A stretch of DNA of 15,013 nucleotides from Bacteroidales bacterium UBA1204 (GTDB taxonomy: Bacteria > Bacteroidota > Bacteroidia > Bacteroidales > F082): assembly GCA_002310075.1 (NCBI GenBank), contig DBXU01000017.1, positions 501-15,513 on the forward strand, given 5' to 3'. The position numbers and the translations under genes were made by a program. This document shows, piece by piece, positions 7,209-13,731 of this stretch. Each line of letters begins with the position of its first letter. The stretch's first letter is position 1. The notes beneath the pieces are model-generated. The model searched no databases and was not told the DNA's origin. It saw only the letters and a list, made by a program, of their open reading frames with translations.

Positions 7209-8278
7209 AATAATTTCCCGCTTTCTTCCACGCTCTCATAGGTTGGTTCGTTGGTTTCGGCAAGCGTGAAAACAAATTGGTTAATATGCTCACTGCCAAA
7301 CAAGTCATCGTATCCGAAAAATCGAAGCGCGTGTTGTTGCTCTTCTAGGTACGATTCATAAAAAACAGGCTGAATGTAAAAAACACCATAGTCATCCCAC
7401 CCCCAAACCTCTTCGTTTTTCTTATAGAATGAGACGGTCAAGGTAGATACCTCTTCGTTCAACTCATACACGGTCTTACTGGTGATGTCCCAATCTCCAG
7501 TTTTTTCCGACCAATCCCCTACCTGTCGTTCTGTAACACTACCGTTTTCATCGTAGACATATCTTATGATATCAGTATTAATCCATTCGCCGTCCGTTAG
7601 CGTTTGCGTAATTTGCGATTCCTCCTTGCCGTCCGGGGTATAAGCATATCTCGTCATCGTCGTTTTCGTAATCTCTCCTGCAGCATCGAACCTTTCCGTG
7701 TATTTTGAAAGCAGTGTGTACGACTCGTCATACTCGTATACGGTACGCATCACGAGAACAAAACCTTGATATGAAGTGTAATAAGACTCGACTTTTGTTT
7801 TTCCGTCATTCTCATATTCGTAGAGCCAATGTTGGTGGTATTCGTCTAGATAGCCTTCCCTATAGTCAAGTCTTTCGAGCCTTCCCCCTGCATCATAGGA
7901 GTAAAGCCAGTATTCCGGGGCGTTCATCTGGCTCCACAGATGCGATTTCGTTTTTACCTTATAGTTTTCATACGTGTAGTTAAATGACTCGTCATACTCG
8001 GGATAGCCGCCCTCGTGACTGGTATATTCCCTCATCAACATGTTGTCATTATAAGAATAAGAACTCCAAAGACCGTGGTCCAGAAACTCATATCGCGTCA
8101 GTTTCCCGTCCTCATTATAGGTGAAGGTTGAAAGCATTTCTTTGTCCAGTTGGCCCGTTTCGTCAAAATGCCTTGCAACGACAGTGGTAGGTTGAAGCAC
8201 CGTGCCCTTGTCGAATTGGGCATAGGCAACGCCTAGGGTCACGATGCAAAGAATTGTGGTTAAATATAGTTTTTTCAT
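6986..8278 (-). CDS. Secreted YD-like repeat protein with T9SS type A sorting domain (paralogue B)
   Basis: This 430-residue protein starts with a signal peptide (MKKLYLTTILCIVTLGVAYA, cleavage near AYA-Q). Residues about 40-300 form a tyrosine-rich repeat with strand-like units such as YSYDAGGRLERLDY and YVYDENGSVTERQV, resembling YD/RHS-type beta-hairpin repeats. The C-terminal 75 residues, CSVFPNPGNN through GKWIKE, are a type A sorting domain with PNP motif. This directs the protein across the outer membrane through the T9SS and usually to the cell surface. No enzymatic motif is visible; an adhesin or surface-matrix role is inference. It is the second of two tandem paralogues: its signal-peptide leader (31 identical bases) and sorting domain nearly match paralogue A, while the middle has diverged strongly. 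It starts only 61 bases after the stop of paralogue A and has no -7 box of its own, so it is probably co-transcribed. Confidence 0.85.
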   Translation of the reverse strand: MKKLYLTTILCIVTLGVAYAQFDKGTVLQPTTVVARHFDETGQLDKEMLSTFTYNEDGKLTRYEFLDHGLWSSYSYNDNMLMREYTSHEGGYPEYDESFNYTYENYKVKTKSHLWSQMNAPEYWLYSYDAGGRLERLDYREGYLDEYHQHWLYEYENDGKTKVESYYTSYQGFVLVMRTVYEYDESYTLLSKYTERFDAAGEITKTTMTRYAYTPDGKEESQITQTLTDGEWINTDIIRYVYDENGSVTERQVGDWSEKTGDWDITSKTVYELNEEVSTLTVSFYKKNEEVWGWDDYGVFYIQPVFYESYLEEQQHALRFFGYDDLFGSEHINQFVFTLAETNEPTYESVEESGKLLCSVFPNPGNNRMTVQAPIENAVVRIYDLQGKMVVARPFDFSTEIGTEGWPSGMYLWEIWDGNQKEASGKWIKE

Positions 8279-8300
8279 GATGCTTGGTTTTTAGATTGTT
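8270..8300 (-). repeat. 31-bp exact leader repeat, copy 1
   Basis: The bases covering the first codons and 22-base leader of paralogue B are identical to 9621-9651 ahead of paralogue A. This dates the tandem duplication to include the leader, or shows that the leader is constrained. It may carry a translation signal, although no Shine-Dalgarno is apparent. Confidence 0.9.
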
Positions 8301-8308
8301 AAAACTCT

Positions 8309-8341
8309 CTATTCTCTCACCGCCTTGCGCAGGCCACGGTC
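8309..8341 (-). pseudogene. Out-of-frame remnant of a sorting-domain C-terminus (copy 2)
   Basis: In the +1 frame from the TGA stop, the sequence reads DRGLRKAVRE followed by TAG. It matches copy 1 (6955-6987) at 24 of 33 bases, whereas the sequence before the stop is about 98% identical between the two genes. The conserved pattern L-x-K-x-V-x-E-stop supports a former or alternative coding function. Confidence 0.5.
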
Positions 8342-8562
8342 ATTCCTTGATCCACTTGCCGGAGGCCTCCTTCTGGTTGCCGTCCCAGATTTCCCAGAGG
8401 TACATGCCGGAGGGCCAGCCTTCCGTGCCGATCTCGGTGCTGAAGTCGAAGGGACGCGCCAGCACCATCTTGCCTTGGAGGTCGTAGATGCGGACGACGG
8501 CGTTCTCTATCGGCGCCTGGACGGTCATCCTGTTGTTGCCGGGGTTCGGGAAGACGGAGCAT
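8338..8562 (-). repeat. 225-bp near-identical sorting-domain repeat, copy 2
   Basis: This is the partner of 6984-7208: 220 of 225 bases are the same and the offset is constant (1354 bases). It encodes the complete type A sorting domain of paralogue A. The segment is visibly richer in G and C than the coding sequence upstream of it in both genes. Confidence 0.95.
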
Positions 8563-9629
8563 CTGGTTTGGCTTTTCTCTTCGGTACCGAGATAATTAGG
8601 CTCGTCAAAGTATTCGAGGTCCATCACAAATTGGTTGACATGGCTATTGCCGTGATTCACTTCATTATGGTAAAACCTCAAAGTTCGCTGTTGGTTATAT
8701 AGCGCCGATCCGAAGAGGATGGTTTGTTCGTAGAACTCGCCCCAGACCCACTCTTCGCCACTCTTTCTGAGGAAAGATACCGTGTAGGTCATGTTCTCCT
8801 CGGAGAGCTCGAAAATGATCTTTCTGTTGATGTCCCATTCGTTGTTTTCGGCATCCCATGTGCCTTCCTGCTGTTCAACGACGCGATCCCTGTCGTCGTA
8901 GACATAAAGCCAGATGCCAGTGTTGGCCCATTCGCCGTCCGTGAGGGTTTGTCTCACCTGGGTCTCCTGCTTCCCACTTGGGGTGTATGTGTAGGTGTCG
9001 AGCGTGCTGCTGGTCAACACACCCGAGGCGTTATAGTTTTCGATATGCCTGGTTGTGAGTGAATAGGCGTCGTCATACTGGTATGTGGTCTTCTTTAATT
9101 GAAGCCAGCCCTCATCAGGCCAAGAGGTGCAATAGTCTTCGATTTTTGTATGTCCCCCGTTCTCGTATTCATAAAGATAATGCTCGTGGAAATCGAGTTC
9201 GTCATCTTCCTTGAGGTCTTTTCGGATCAGTCTTCCGTCGTCACTATAGGAGTATTCCCAAACAAGAGTGGGGTTGACATAGTTAAAGCCATATACCACG
9301 GTTTTGATCCTGCCGTTTTCGTAGGTATAAGAGATTTCCTCTTCGATCGCAGGATGCCCATTATCGTGCAGGGTCTTTTCCCAAATGAAGTAATCATTGT
9401 TAAACTTATAGTTAGTTGACAGATTGTAGTCGGGAATAGCGAAGGTGTGTGGCTTGCCGTCTTCATAATAGGTGAAGTCAGATTCCAATACAGATAAAAC
9501 TTCTCCCGAGTTGTTGATCCTCTTGCCGACAATGTGCGTCGGCTGTAAGATTTGTTCGCCGTGGGTTTGTGCATAGCCCACACCGGTGAGCAGCAAACCA
9601 ATGATGGTTGTGATGATAACTTTTTTCAT
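8340..9629 (-). CDS. Secreted YD-like repeat protein with T9SS type A sorting domain (paralogue A)
   Basis: This 429-residue protein has a signal peptide (MKKVIITTIIGLLLTGVGYA, cleavage near GYA-Q). A tyrosine-rich repeat region follows, with units such as YSYSDDGRLIRKDL, YEYENGGHTKIEDY and YVYDDRDRVVEQQE, and then a type A sorting domain (CSVFPNPGNN to KWIKE) for T9SS export. The mature region probably forms stacked beta-hairpins at the cell surface; no catalytic motif is recognisable. It shares its order of segments with the adjacent paralogue B (same length to within one residue, TLTDGEW and YTPxGKxExQ in both), but many positions in the middle differ. The gene has its own -7 box 30 bases upstream and is the first of the two-gene unit. 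Confidence 0.85.
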   Translation of the reverse strand: MKKVIITTIIGLLLTGVGYAQTHGEQILQPTHIVGKRINNSGEVLSVLESDFTYYEDGKPHTFAIPDYNLSTNYKFNNDYFIWEKTLHDNGHPAIEEEISYTYENGRIKTVVYGFNYVNPTLVWEYSYSDDGRLIRKDLKEDDELDFHEHYLYEYENGGHTKIEDYCTSWPDEGWLQLKKTTYQYDDAYSLTTRHIENYNASGVLTSSTLDTYTYTPSGKQETQVRQTLTDGEWANTGIWLYVYDDRDRVVEQQEGTWDAENNEWDINRKIIFELSEENMTYTVSFLRKSGEEWVWGEFYEQTILFGSALYNQQRTLRFYHNEVNHGNSHVNQFVMDLEYFDEPNYLGTEEKSQTRCSVFPNPGNNRMTVQAPIENAVVRIYDLQGKMVLARPFDFSTEIGTEGWPSGMYLWEIWDGNQKEASGKWIKE

Positions 9630-9651
9630 GATGCTTGGTTTTTAGATTGTT
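9621..9651 (-). repeat. 31-bp exact leader repeat, copy 2
   Basis: Identical to 8270-8300. It covers the first codons and the 22-base leader of paralogue A. Sequence upstream of it differs between the copies: here comes the -7 box, there the end of paralogue A. Confidence 0.9.
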
Positions 9652-9658
9652 TTGAAGG

Positions 9659-9666
9659 CAAAGATA
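9659..9666 (-). promoter_or_regulatory. Bacteroidota -7 box of the YD-like paralogue operon
   Basis: The minus strand reads TATCTTTG (TAnnTTTG) 30 bases before the ATG of paralogue A. The same octamer drives the pseudouridine synthase gene. No TTTG at -33 spacing is visible. Confidence 0.6.
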
Positions 9667-9732
9667 CTAAACTAATCACTATAACGATAGTCTTGTCAAG
9701 CAAAATTATGACAACACCAAAATGCTGTCAAG

Positions 9733-9758
9733 AAAAACCATGTTCGGATTTGTCCGGA
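9733..9758 (-). terminator. Weak candidate terminator after the TPR-HTH gene
   Basis: On the minus strand a 6-bp stem including one G-T pair (9743-9748 with 9753-9758, loop of 4) is followed a few bases later by five T. It lies 23 bases after the stop of the TPR-HTH gene. The stem is short and the T-run is displaced, so the call is tentative. Confidence 0.3.
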
Positions 9759-9780
9759 AAATTGAATAACGTTTTGAAAT

Positions 9781-11697
9781 TCAAATTTCTATAGAATCTA
9801 ACGCAAAACTTAACAAAGTACTTGAAATTGCTTTCTCTGCCCCCAATACTATTCGCAACTTTTTGTGACGCTCGTTGATGGTGCTATAAGCACGTTGCAT
9901 CAACGCAGAAATATCGGCGTCAGAAAGGCCAAGCAAGTAAAGGCAACAATAGTCCAAATCGCTTTTTGTAAGCACCGGATAAGCCTTTGCGAGGCGTTCA
10001 GTGAAATGGTTGTAATGCCAATCCACAGCTTCTCGCAAGGCTACGATTTGCCCTTTGTCCAAAGCATATTCTTTATATATGATACAGTTCACTTGCGACA
10101 AAAACTTGCCTTTCTTAACACGCTCCATAATGAGGTGATAAATAGGCTCATCCTTGAATTCGAAAGGGTGGCCCCTTCTCTTTTTTGAACGACTGTTTTC
10201 TTCCTGTTGCTTTAAATCTTTCAGCTCGCGTATCTGCTGGTTGCTTCGTTTTAGCCTACCCGACAAAGCAGCCTGCTTGATTTGATGGGCTTGTTGTTCG
10301 GACTCCAACAACAACTCGGTTTTCTTATGCAGGGAAACCAAATGCTTATGGCGCTTTTTGTTTACGATATAGAAAACAGCAATGATAACAATTGCAATGA
10401 GCAACAAACCAATTACTTTATTGGTTATTCTTTGATTTTCTTTCTCATGCTTTTGGTAAATGGTTTTGTTTCTATTCGTCTCAAAGTCCTTGTACAATTC
10501 GGTTAGTAGAGACTTTTCTTCGCTCTGATTCTCTTCGATGGTGGCAAAAGGAACTAGGTAATTTGCATATTCAAGAATATCAGAAAACCTGTCTTGCAAC
10601 TTGCAGATATCCACCAGCCTCTCAGCCGATTGTTTTTTTGAAGCTATACTTGTCGCTTTTTCGTATACTCCATGAAAATAGGTCCATGCCGAATCAAATT
10701 GTTGCTCCTGAAAGAACACATCTCCTATCATTAGGCAACGTGCCAGATACTCTTTTTCGCTTTCAGATTCATTGCATACACTAAACAGCTGATTTAAAAC
10801 CGTCTTAGCATCCTCTCCACTCCTATAATTCAAATAAGCACGTCGCGCATAAATATCACGGCCCAACAAACAATTGTCATCCTGTAGTTCCTTGGCAGCT
10901 GAAAGATTATAGAAGCTAGCACTGTCAAGAACATCCATCATGTCGTATTGGGCACCTATCTCACTTAATATCCTAGCCTTGTACCACGATGGCACCTCCA
11001 GCCTTTGGTAGTATTCCAGCGAATGGCGTGCAAAACAGATGGCCTGTTCGTGAAGATACAAATCGGAAAACACCTCCATCAGCCTCGAGAAGGCATACGC
11101 CATGAACAGGGCCTTATGCCCCACCAGTTCCTTCTCGCCGAAACGGCCCTCCATGATCTCCAGGGCCTTCAGGTATTCGCGGCAGGCGGGTACGAGGCTG
11201 TCGCGCTCGTAGTGGCCCACACCGTCCATGTAGTGGGTGCGGGCGGAGAGGAAAGAGATGTTGTCCTTTGTTTGAGGAGATTGCGTTCCGCATTCGCGGA
11301 ATGAGGGTCCGCAATGACTCCAAAGAATATGTGGGGAATCGTTTATGATGAGAGAAATACTGTCGAAATAGGCCTCCGACTGCAGCAGCTCGGCTCGGTT
11401 GGTCTGCTCGTAATAGTTCTTGTACAGCAACTCCGACAAGAGGAGGTGGGCGTAATGCAGGTCGTATTCCACCGGCACGGCGACGCTGTCGAACCAAGGC
11501 AACAACAGCGCCAAAGCGCTGTCGGGCTGCCGCCACATGAGGCTGTCGACGGCGACCAATTTTGGGGACGGCCCTTCGATGCTTCGACTTTGCTCAGCAA
11601 CCTCGAGCTCAGGGACCTGGGAAGGTCGGGTGCAGGCGGCCAAGAAGCCTAATAGAAGCACTATGAAATTACACCTTGCTTTCATCTTACCAAACAT
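9781..11697 (-). CDS. TPR-like lipoprotein/membrane sensor with C-terminal HTH-like domain
   Basis: This 638-residue protein has several parts. The signal sequence has a lipobox-like FLAAC (Cys22). A helical TPR-like region covers about 50-400. A membrane segment at about 427-446 (GLLLIAIVIIAVFYIV) is followed by a basic stop-transfer KKRHKH and a coiled coil to about 500. The C-terminal segment LTKSDLDYCCLYLLGLSDADISALM (576-600), followed by STINERHKKLRIVLG, has the layout of the LuxR-like HTH found in Bacteroidota TPR-membrane-HTH regulators. The likely role is to sense something in the periplasm and regulate transcription from the membrane; the target is unknown, possibly its own operon. 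The ATG at 11697 overlaps the CotH stop (TGATG), indicating coupled translation; ATG 11685 (MKARCN) is an alternative start. Residues 28-42 and 128-140 look like translated dispersed repeats. The 5' third is much more GC-rich than the rest. Confidence 0.8.
   Translation of the reverse strand: MFGKMKARCNFIVLLLGFLAACTRPSQVPELEVAEQSRSIEGPSPKLVAVDSLMWRQPDSALALLLPWFDSVAVPVEYDLHYAHLLLSELLYKNYYEQTNRAELLQSEAYFDSISLIINDSPHILWSHCGPSFRECGTQSPQTKDNISFLSARTHYMDGVGHYERDSLVPACREYLKALEIMEGRFGEKELVGHKALFMAYAFSRLMEVFSDLYLHEQAICFARHSLEYYQRLEVPSWYKARILSEIGAQYDMMDVLDSASFYNLSAAKELQDDNCLLGRDIYARRAYLNYRSGEDAKTVLNQLFSVCNESESEKEYLARCLMIGDVFFQEQQFDSAWTYFHGVYEKATSIASKKQSAERLVDICKLQDRFSDILEYANYLVPFATIEENQSEEKSLLTELYKDFETNRNKTIYQKHEKENQRITNKVIGLLLIAIVIIAVFYIVNKKRHKHLVSLHKKTELLLESEQQAHQIKQAALSGRLKRSNQQIRELKDLKQQEENSRSKKRRGHPFEFKDEPIYHLIMERVKKGKFLSQVNCIIYKEYALDKGQIVALREAVDWHYNHFTERLAKAYPVLTKSDLDYCCLYLLGLSDADISALMQRAYSTINERHKKLRIVLGAEKAISSTLLSFALDSIEI
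11280..11315. repeat. REP-like nested palindrome inside the TPR-HTH gene
   Basis: ATTGCG (11280-11285) and CGCAAT (11310-11315) are inverted and enclose a perfect 6-bp hairpin, TTCCGC/GCGGAA, with loop ATTC (11286-11301). It encodes HCGPSFRECGTQS in the TPR protein, a Cys/Gly-rich run unlike the surrounding helical repeat. The form is that of small dispersed palindromic elements. No second copy exists in this window, so dispersal is unproven. Confidence 0.5.
11572..11617. repeat. Dispersed-repeat-like sequence inside the TPR-HTH gene
   Basis: The sequence CCCTTCGATGCTTCGACTTT followed by GCTCAGCAACC and then CTCAGGGACC resembles the CTTCGACTTCGCTCAG-type short repeats common between genes in many bacterial genomes. 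Here it is read in frame as residues 28-42 (including AEQSRSIEG) just after the lipoprotein signal, where a linker would tolerate it. No other copy is present in the window. Confidence 0.45.
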
Positions 11698-13727
11698 CAC
11701 TGTTTCACCACCTTCCTAAATACCGTCTTGCCATTTCCCAACTGCACCTTCACTACAAACAAACCCGAAGGCAGTGGGCTCAGGTCGAGATCGTAATGCT
11801 GTGCTACGGCACTGGTTTCTTGAACAACGTTGCCCGTCACAGCGATGAGCTGGCAACGAACAGCCGTTTCCGCCAAGTCGACATGCAGGACGTCTCTTGT
11901 CGGGTTGGGATACAAACCCATGGCGGCATCATGACGATCGTCAAGACCCGTCAGGTCGTAGCCGACGGTCCAGCTTTCGGGCAGGCTGTTATCGAGGTTC
12001 AAGTCGATGAGCTCCAAATAAGGTCCATCCCCGTCGGCCTCCCAAGGCCATGGGGCGCTGTCGTAATAATGCACTTCATCGATGACGTTGCCCCAGGCAT
12101 CAGCCAGCACAAGGTTCTCCGACTTGTTGGATAGGTTTCTCGTAAACTGCCCGAAAGGAAGGGTGTTATAATAATCTCTGAAAGCCAGCGAGTCGGAACA
12201 AAGCACCAAGGCCTCGTGGCCACCAACTTGGGCATGGTCGGGGAAACTAAATGTGACTCCCAATTCGCGGAAATAAACCCCCGTCAAGTCCACTTCCTCG
12301 TCGCCGTTATTGGTGATTTCTATGAACTCGAGACGGTCGCCGTCGATGTCCCAATAGTCTTGGGGATGGTAATGGATCTTGGAGATGACCAATGGCGGCA
12401 TGTCGACGTCGGCACAGCCTTCATACGGGCCTATGTTTTGGTTCAACCAGTTGATGCGCAGCTGTATCCAGTTTTTCATATCACCCATCCACTGGTCGTG
12501 TTGCGTCATGTTATGCCAGCGTTGGTTGTCGCGTCCGATGGCTTCGGTGATGAGCGCTTCGATTTCATCCATACGGTTGCACACAAACTCGTAGCTCAAC
12601 GGCATTCCCGGGGCCGTCTGCTCAAACCAACGCCGTGCCAGATAGCAGCGATAAAGGTCGGTGTTGAACAGGTCCCTCCAAAACTTCGGCCCGTTGTTGT
12701 CCTGGTTGTTGAACTGCCACACGTCATAACGGCTGCGACTACCGAATGCATCGTAACCATAGGTGAGGTTGTAATCCCACACGGGCCCGGCCCTGAGTTT
12801 GCCGTTTCGATCCTTGTGGAAGAACGTGCTCAACGAATAGACATCCACATTGGAGGAATACTCGGCCACCAGCATGAAGTCGACAAAGGAAGGTATGTCG
12901 ATGACTGAAGGGATGCCCGTGCTGATGGAGGTGTCGTGGCGGTTGGCCACAGTGGCCAAATTGGTAAAGACACCATGGATGTAGTCGTTTTGCGCCAGAG
13001 TAACGTTTTCGGGCTTGGGATAATGGTGGATGAAATCCGTGTAGTAAGGCCACCAACCGTAACCATATTCTTCCATCGACCAGGCGACGGGATCGCCATT
13101 AGGCTTATCGGCCTTGGTGATGTAACCACCGCTGACTTCGGGGTAATTGTTGCACGAGTCGTCCATCTTCGCGATGTTAACCCTGTCGTCGTCCACCTTA
13201 ATCTTCTCCATGAAAACATAAAGCCCTTTGTAGTCACCGTTCACCATCACCTCGCAATATACGCGTCGCACGGCATACTGTCCCAAGCGTTCGAAAAGCT
13301 CATACGACAGCACGTCGCGCAAGCCGGTCTGATCGAAGGCCAGTGAGTTGAGAATCCAATCGTTTTCCTTGGGCATGCCCAACAGGCTGACGTTGTTGTT
13401 GGTGACATTGTCGGCTTGCAACGTTGTCAGGCCGTATGGCTTCTTGTCGAAAAATTGCTGCGAAGTGCTGCCACGCACCTCAATGCTGATACGACCGTCA
13501 TAGTTTAGATAAGCAGGATTGTTGATATCGCTCAGATAATTCCGAGAGCCATCCTGATGCCAGATGATCTTCATCGTACCCATCACACGGGGCTCATCGG
13601 GAATCGGAACGCCCCCATCGGTCTCGATGACGACAATGGGCAGGTTGCTATCCGTGAGGATCTGCGCTTGGATAATCGCACACAACAACGACAAGAAAAC
13701 GGTAAAAACTATCTTTTTTACATTCAT
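11697..13727 (-). CDS. CotH-kinase family protein with lamin-tail domain and T9SS sorting domain
   Basis: This 676-residue protein has a signal peptide (about 1-21, IIQA-Q). A CotH kinase-like domain spans about 84-420, with RGSTSQQF (85-92), KKPYGLTTL (95-103), VFMEKIKVDDDRVNI (171-185) and the metal-site-like GPVWDYNLTYG (314-324). A lamin-tail domain lies at about 444-575 (EFIEITNNGDEEVDL), and a type A sorting domain at about 604-676 (GLYPNPTRDVLHV to RKVVKQ). CotH proteins are atypical protein kinases; Bacillus CotH phosphorylates serines in basic spore-coat proteins. Here export by the T9SS would place the domain at the surface. The frame opens to 13775, but a perfect AGGAGG (13735-13740) sits 7 bases before ATG 13727, with a second ATG at 13730. 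The gene lies between a secreted protein and a TPR-HTH gene, overlapping the latter by one base (TGATG). Confidence 0.88.
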   Translation of the reverse strand: MNVKKIVFTVFLSLLCAIIQAQILTDSNLPIVVIETDGGVPIPDEPRVMGTMKIIWHQDGSRNYLSDINNPAYLNYDGRISIEVRGSTSQQFFDKKPYGLTTLQADNVTNNNVSLLGMPKENDWILNSLAFDQTGLRDVLSYELFERLGQYAVRRVYCEVMVNGDYKGLYVFMEKIKVDDDRVNIAKMDDSCNNYPEVSGGYITKADKPNGDPVAWSMEEYGYGWWPYYTDFIHHYPKPENVTLAQNDYIHGVFTNLATVANRHDTSISTGIPSVIDIPSFVDFMLVAEYSSNVDVYSLSTFFHKDRNGKLRAGPVWDYNLTYGYDAFGSRSRYDVWQFNNQDNNGPKFWRDLFNTDLYRCYLARRWFEQTAPGMPLSYEFVCNRMDEIEALITEAIGRDNQRWHNMTQHDQWMGDMKNWIQLRINWLNQNIGPYEGCADVDMPPLVISKIHYHPQDYWDIDGDRLEFIEITNNGDEEVDLTGVYFRELGVTFSFPDHAQVGGHEALVLCSDSLAFRDYYNTLPFGQFTRNLSNKSENLVLADAWGNVIDEVHYYDSAPWPWEADGDGPYLELIDLNLDNSLPESWTVGYDLTGLDDRHDAAMGLYPNPTRDVLHVDLAETAVRCQLIAVTGNVVQETSAVAQHYDLDLSPLPSGLFVVKVQLGNGKTVFRKVVKQ

Positions 13728-13731
13728 CATA

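Noticed and set aside
6986..9629. YD-like paralogues as RHS/toxin-delivery proteins
   Set aside because: They have only short tyrosine-rich repeats, no RHS core or toxin tip and no immunity gene nearby; the C-terminus is an export tag.
12216..12908. 230-codon open frame on the + strand opposite the CotH gene
   Set aside because: Antisense to clear CotH-kinase and lamin-tail coding sequence; no promoter, no recognisable motif.
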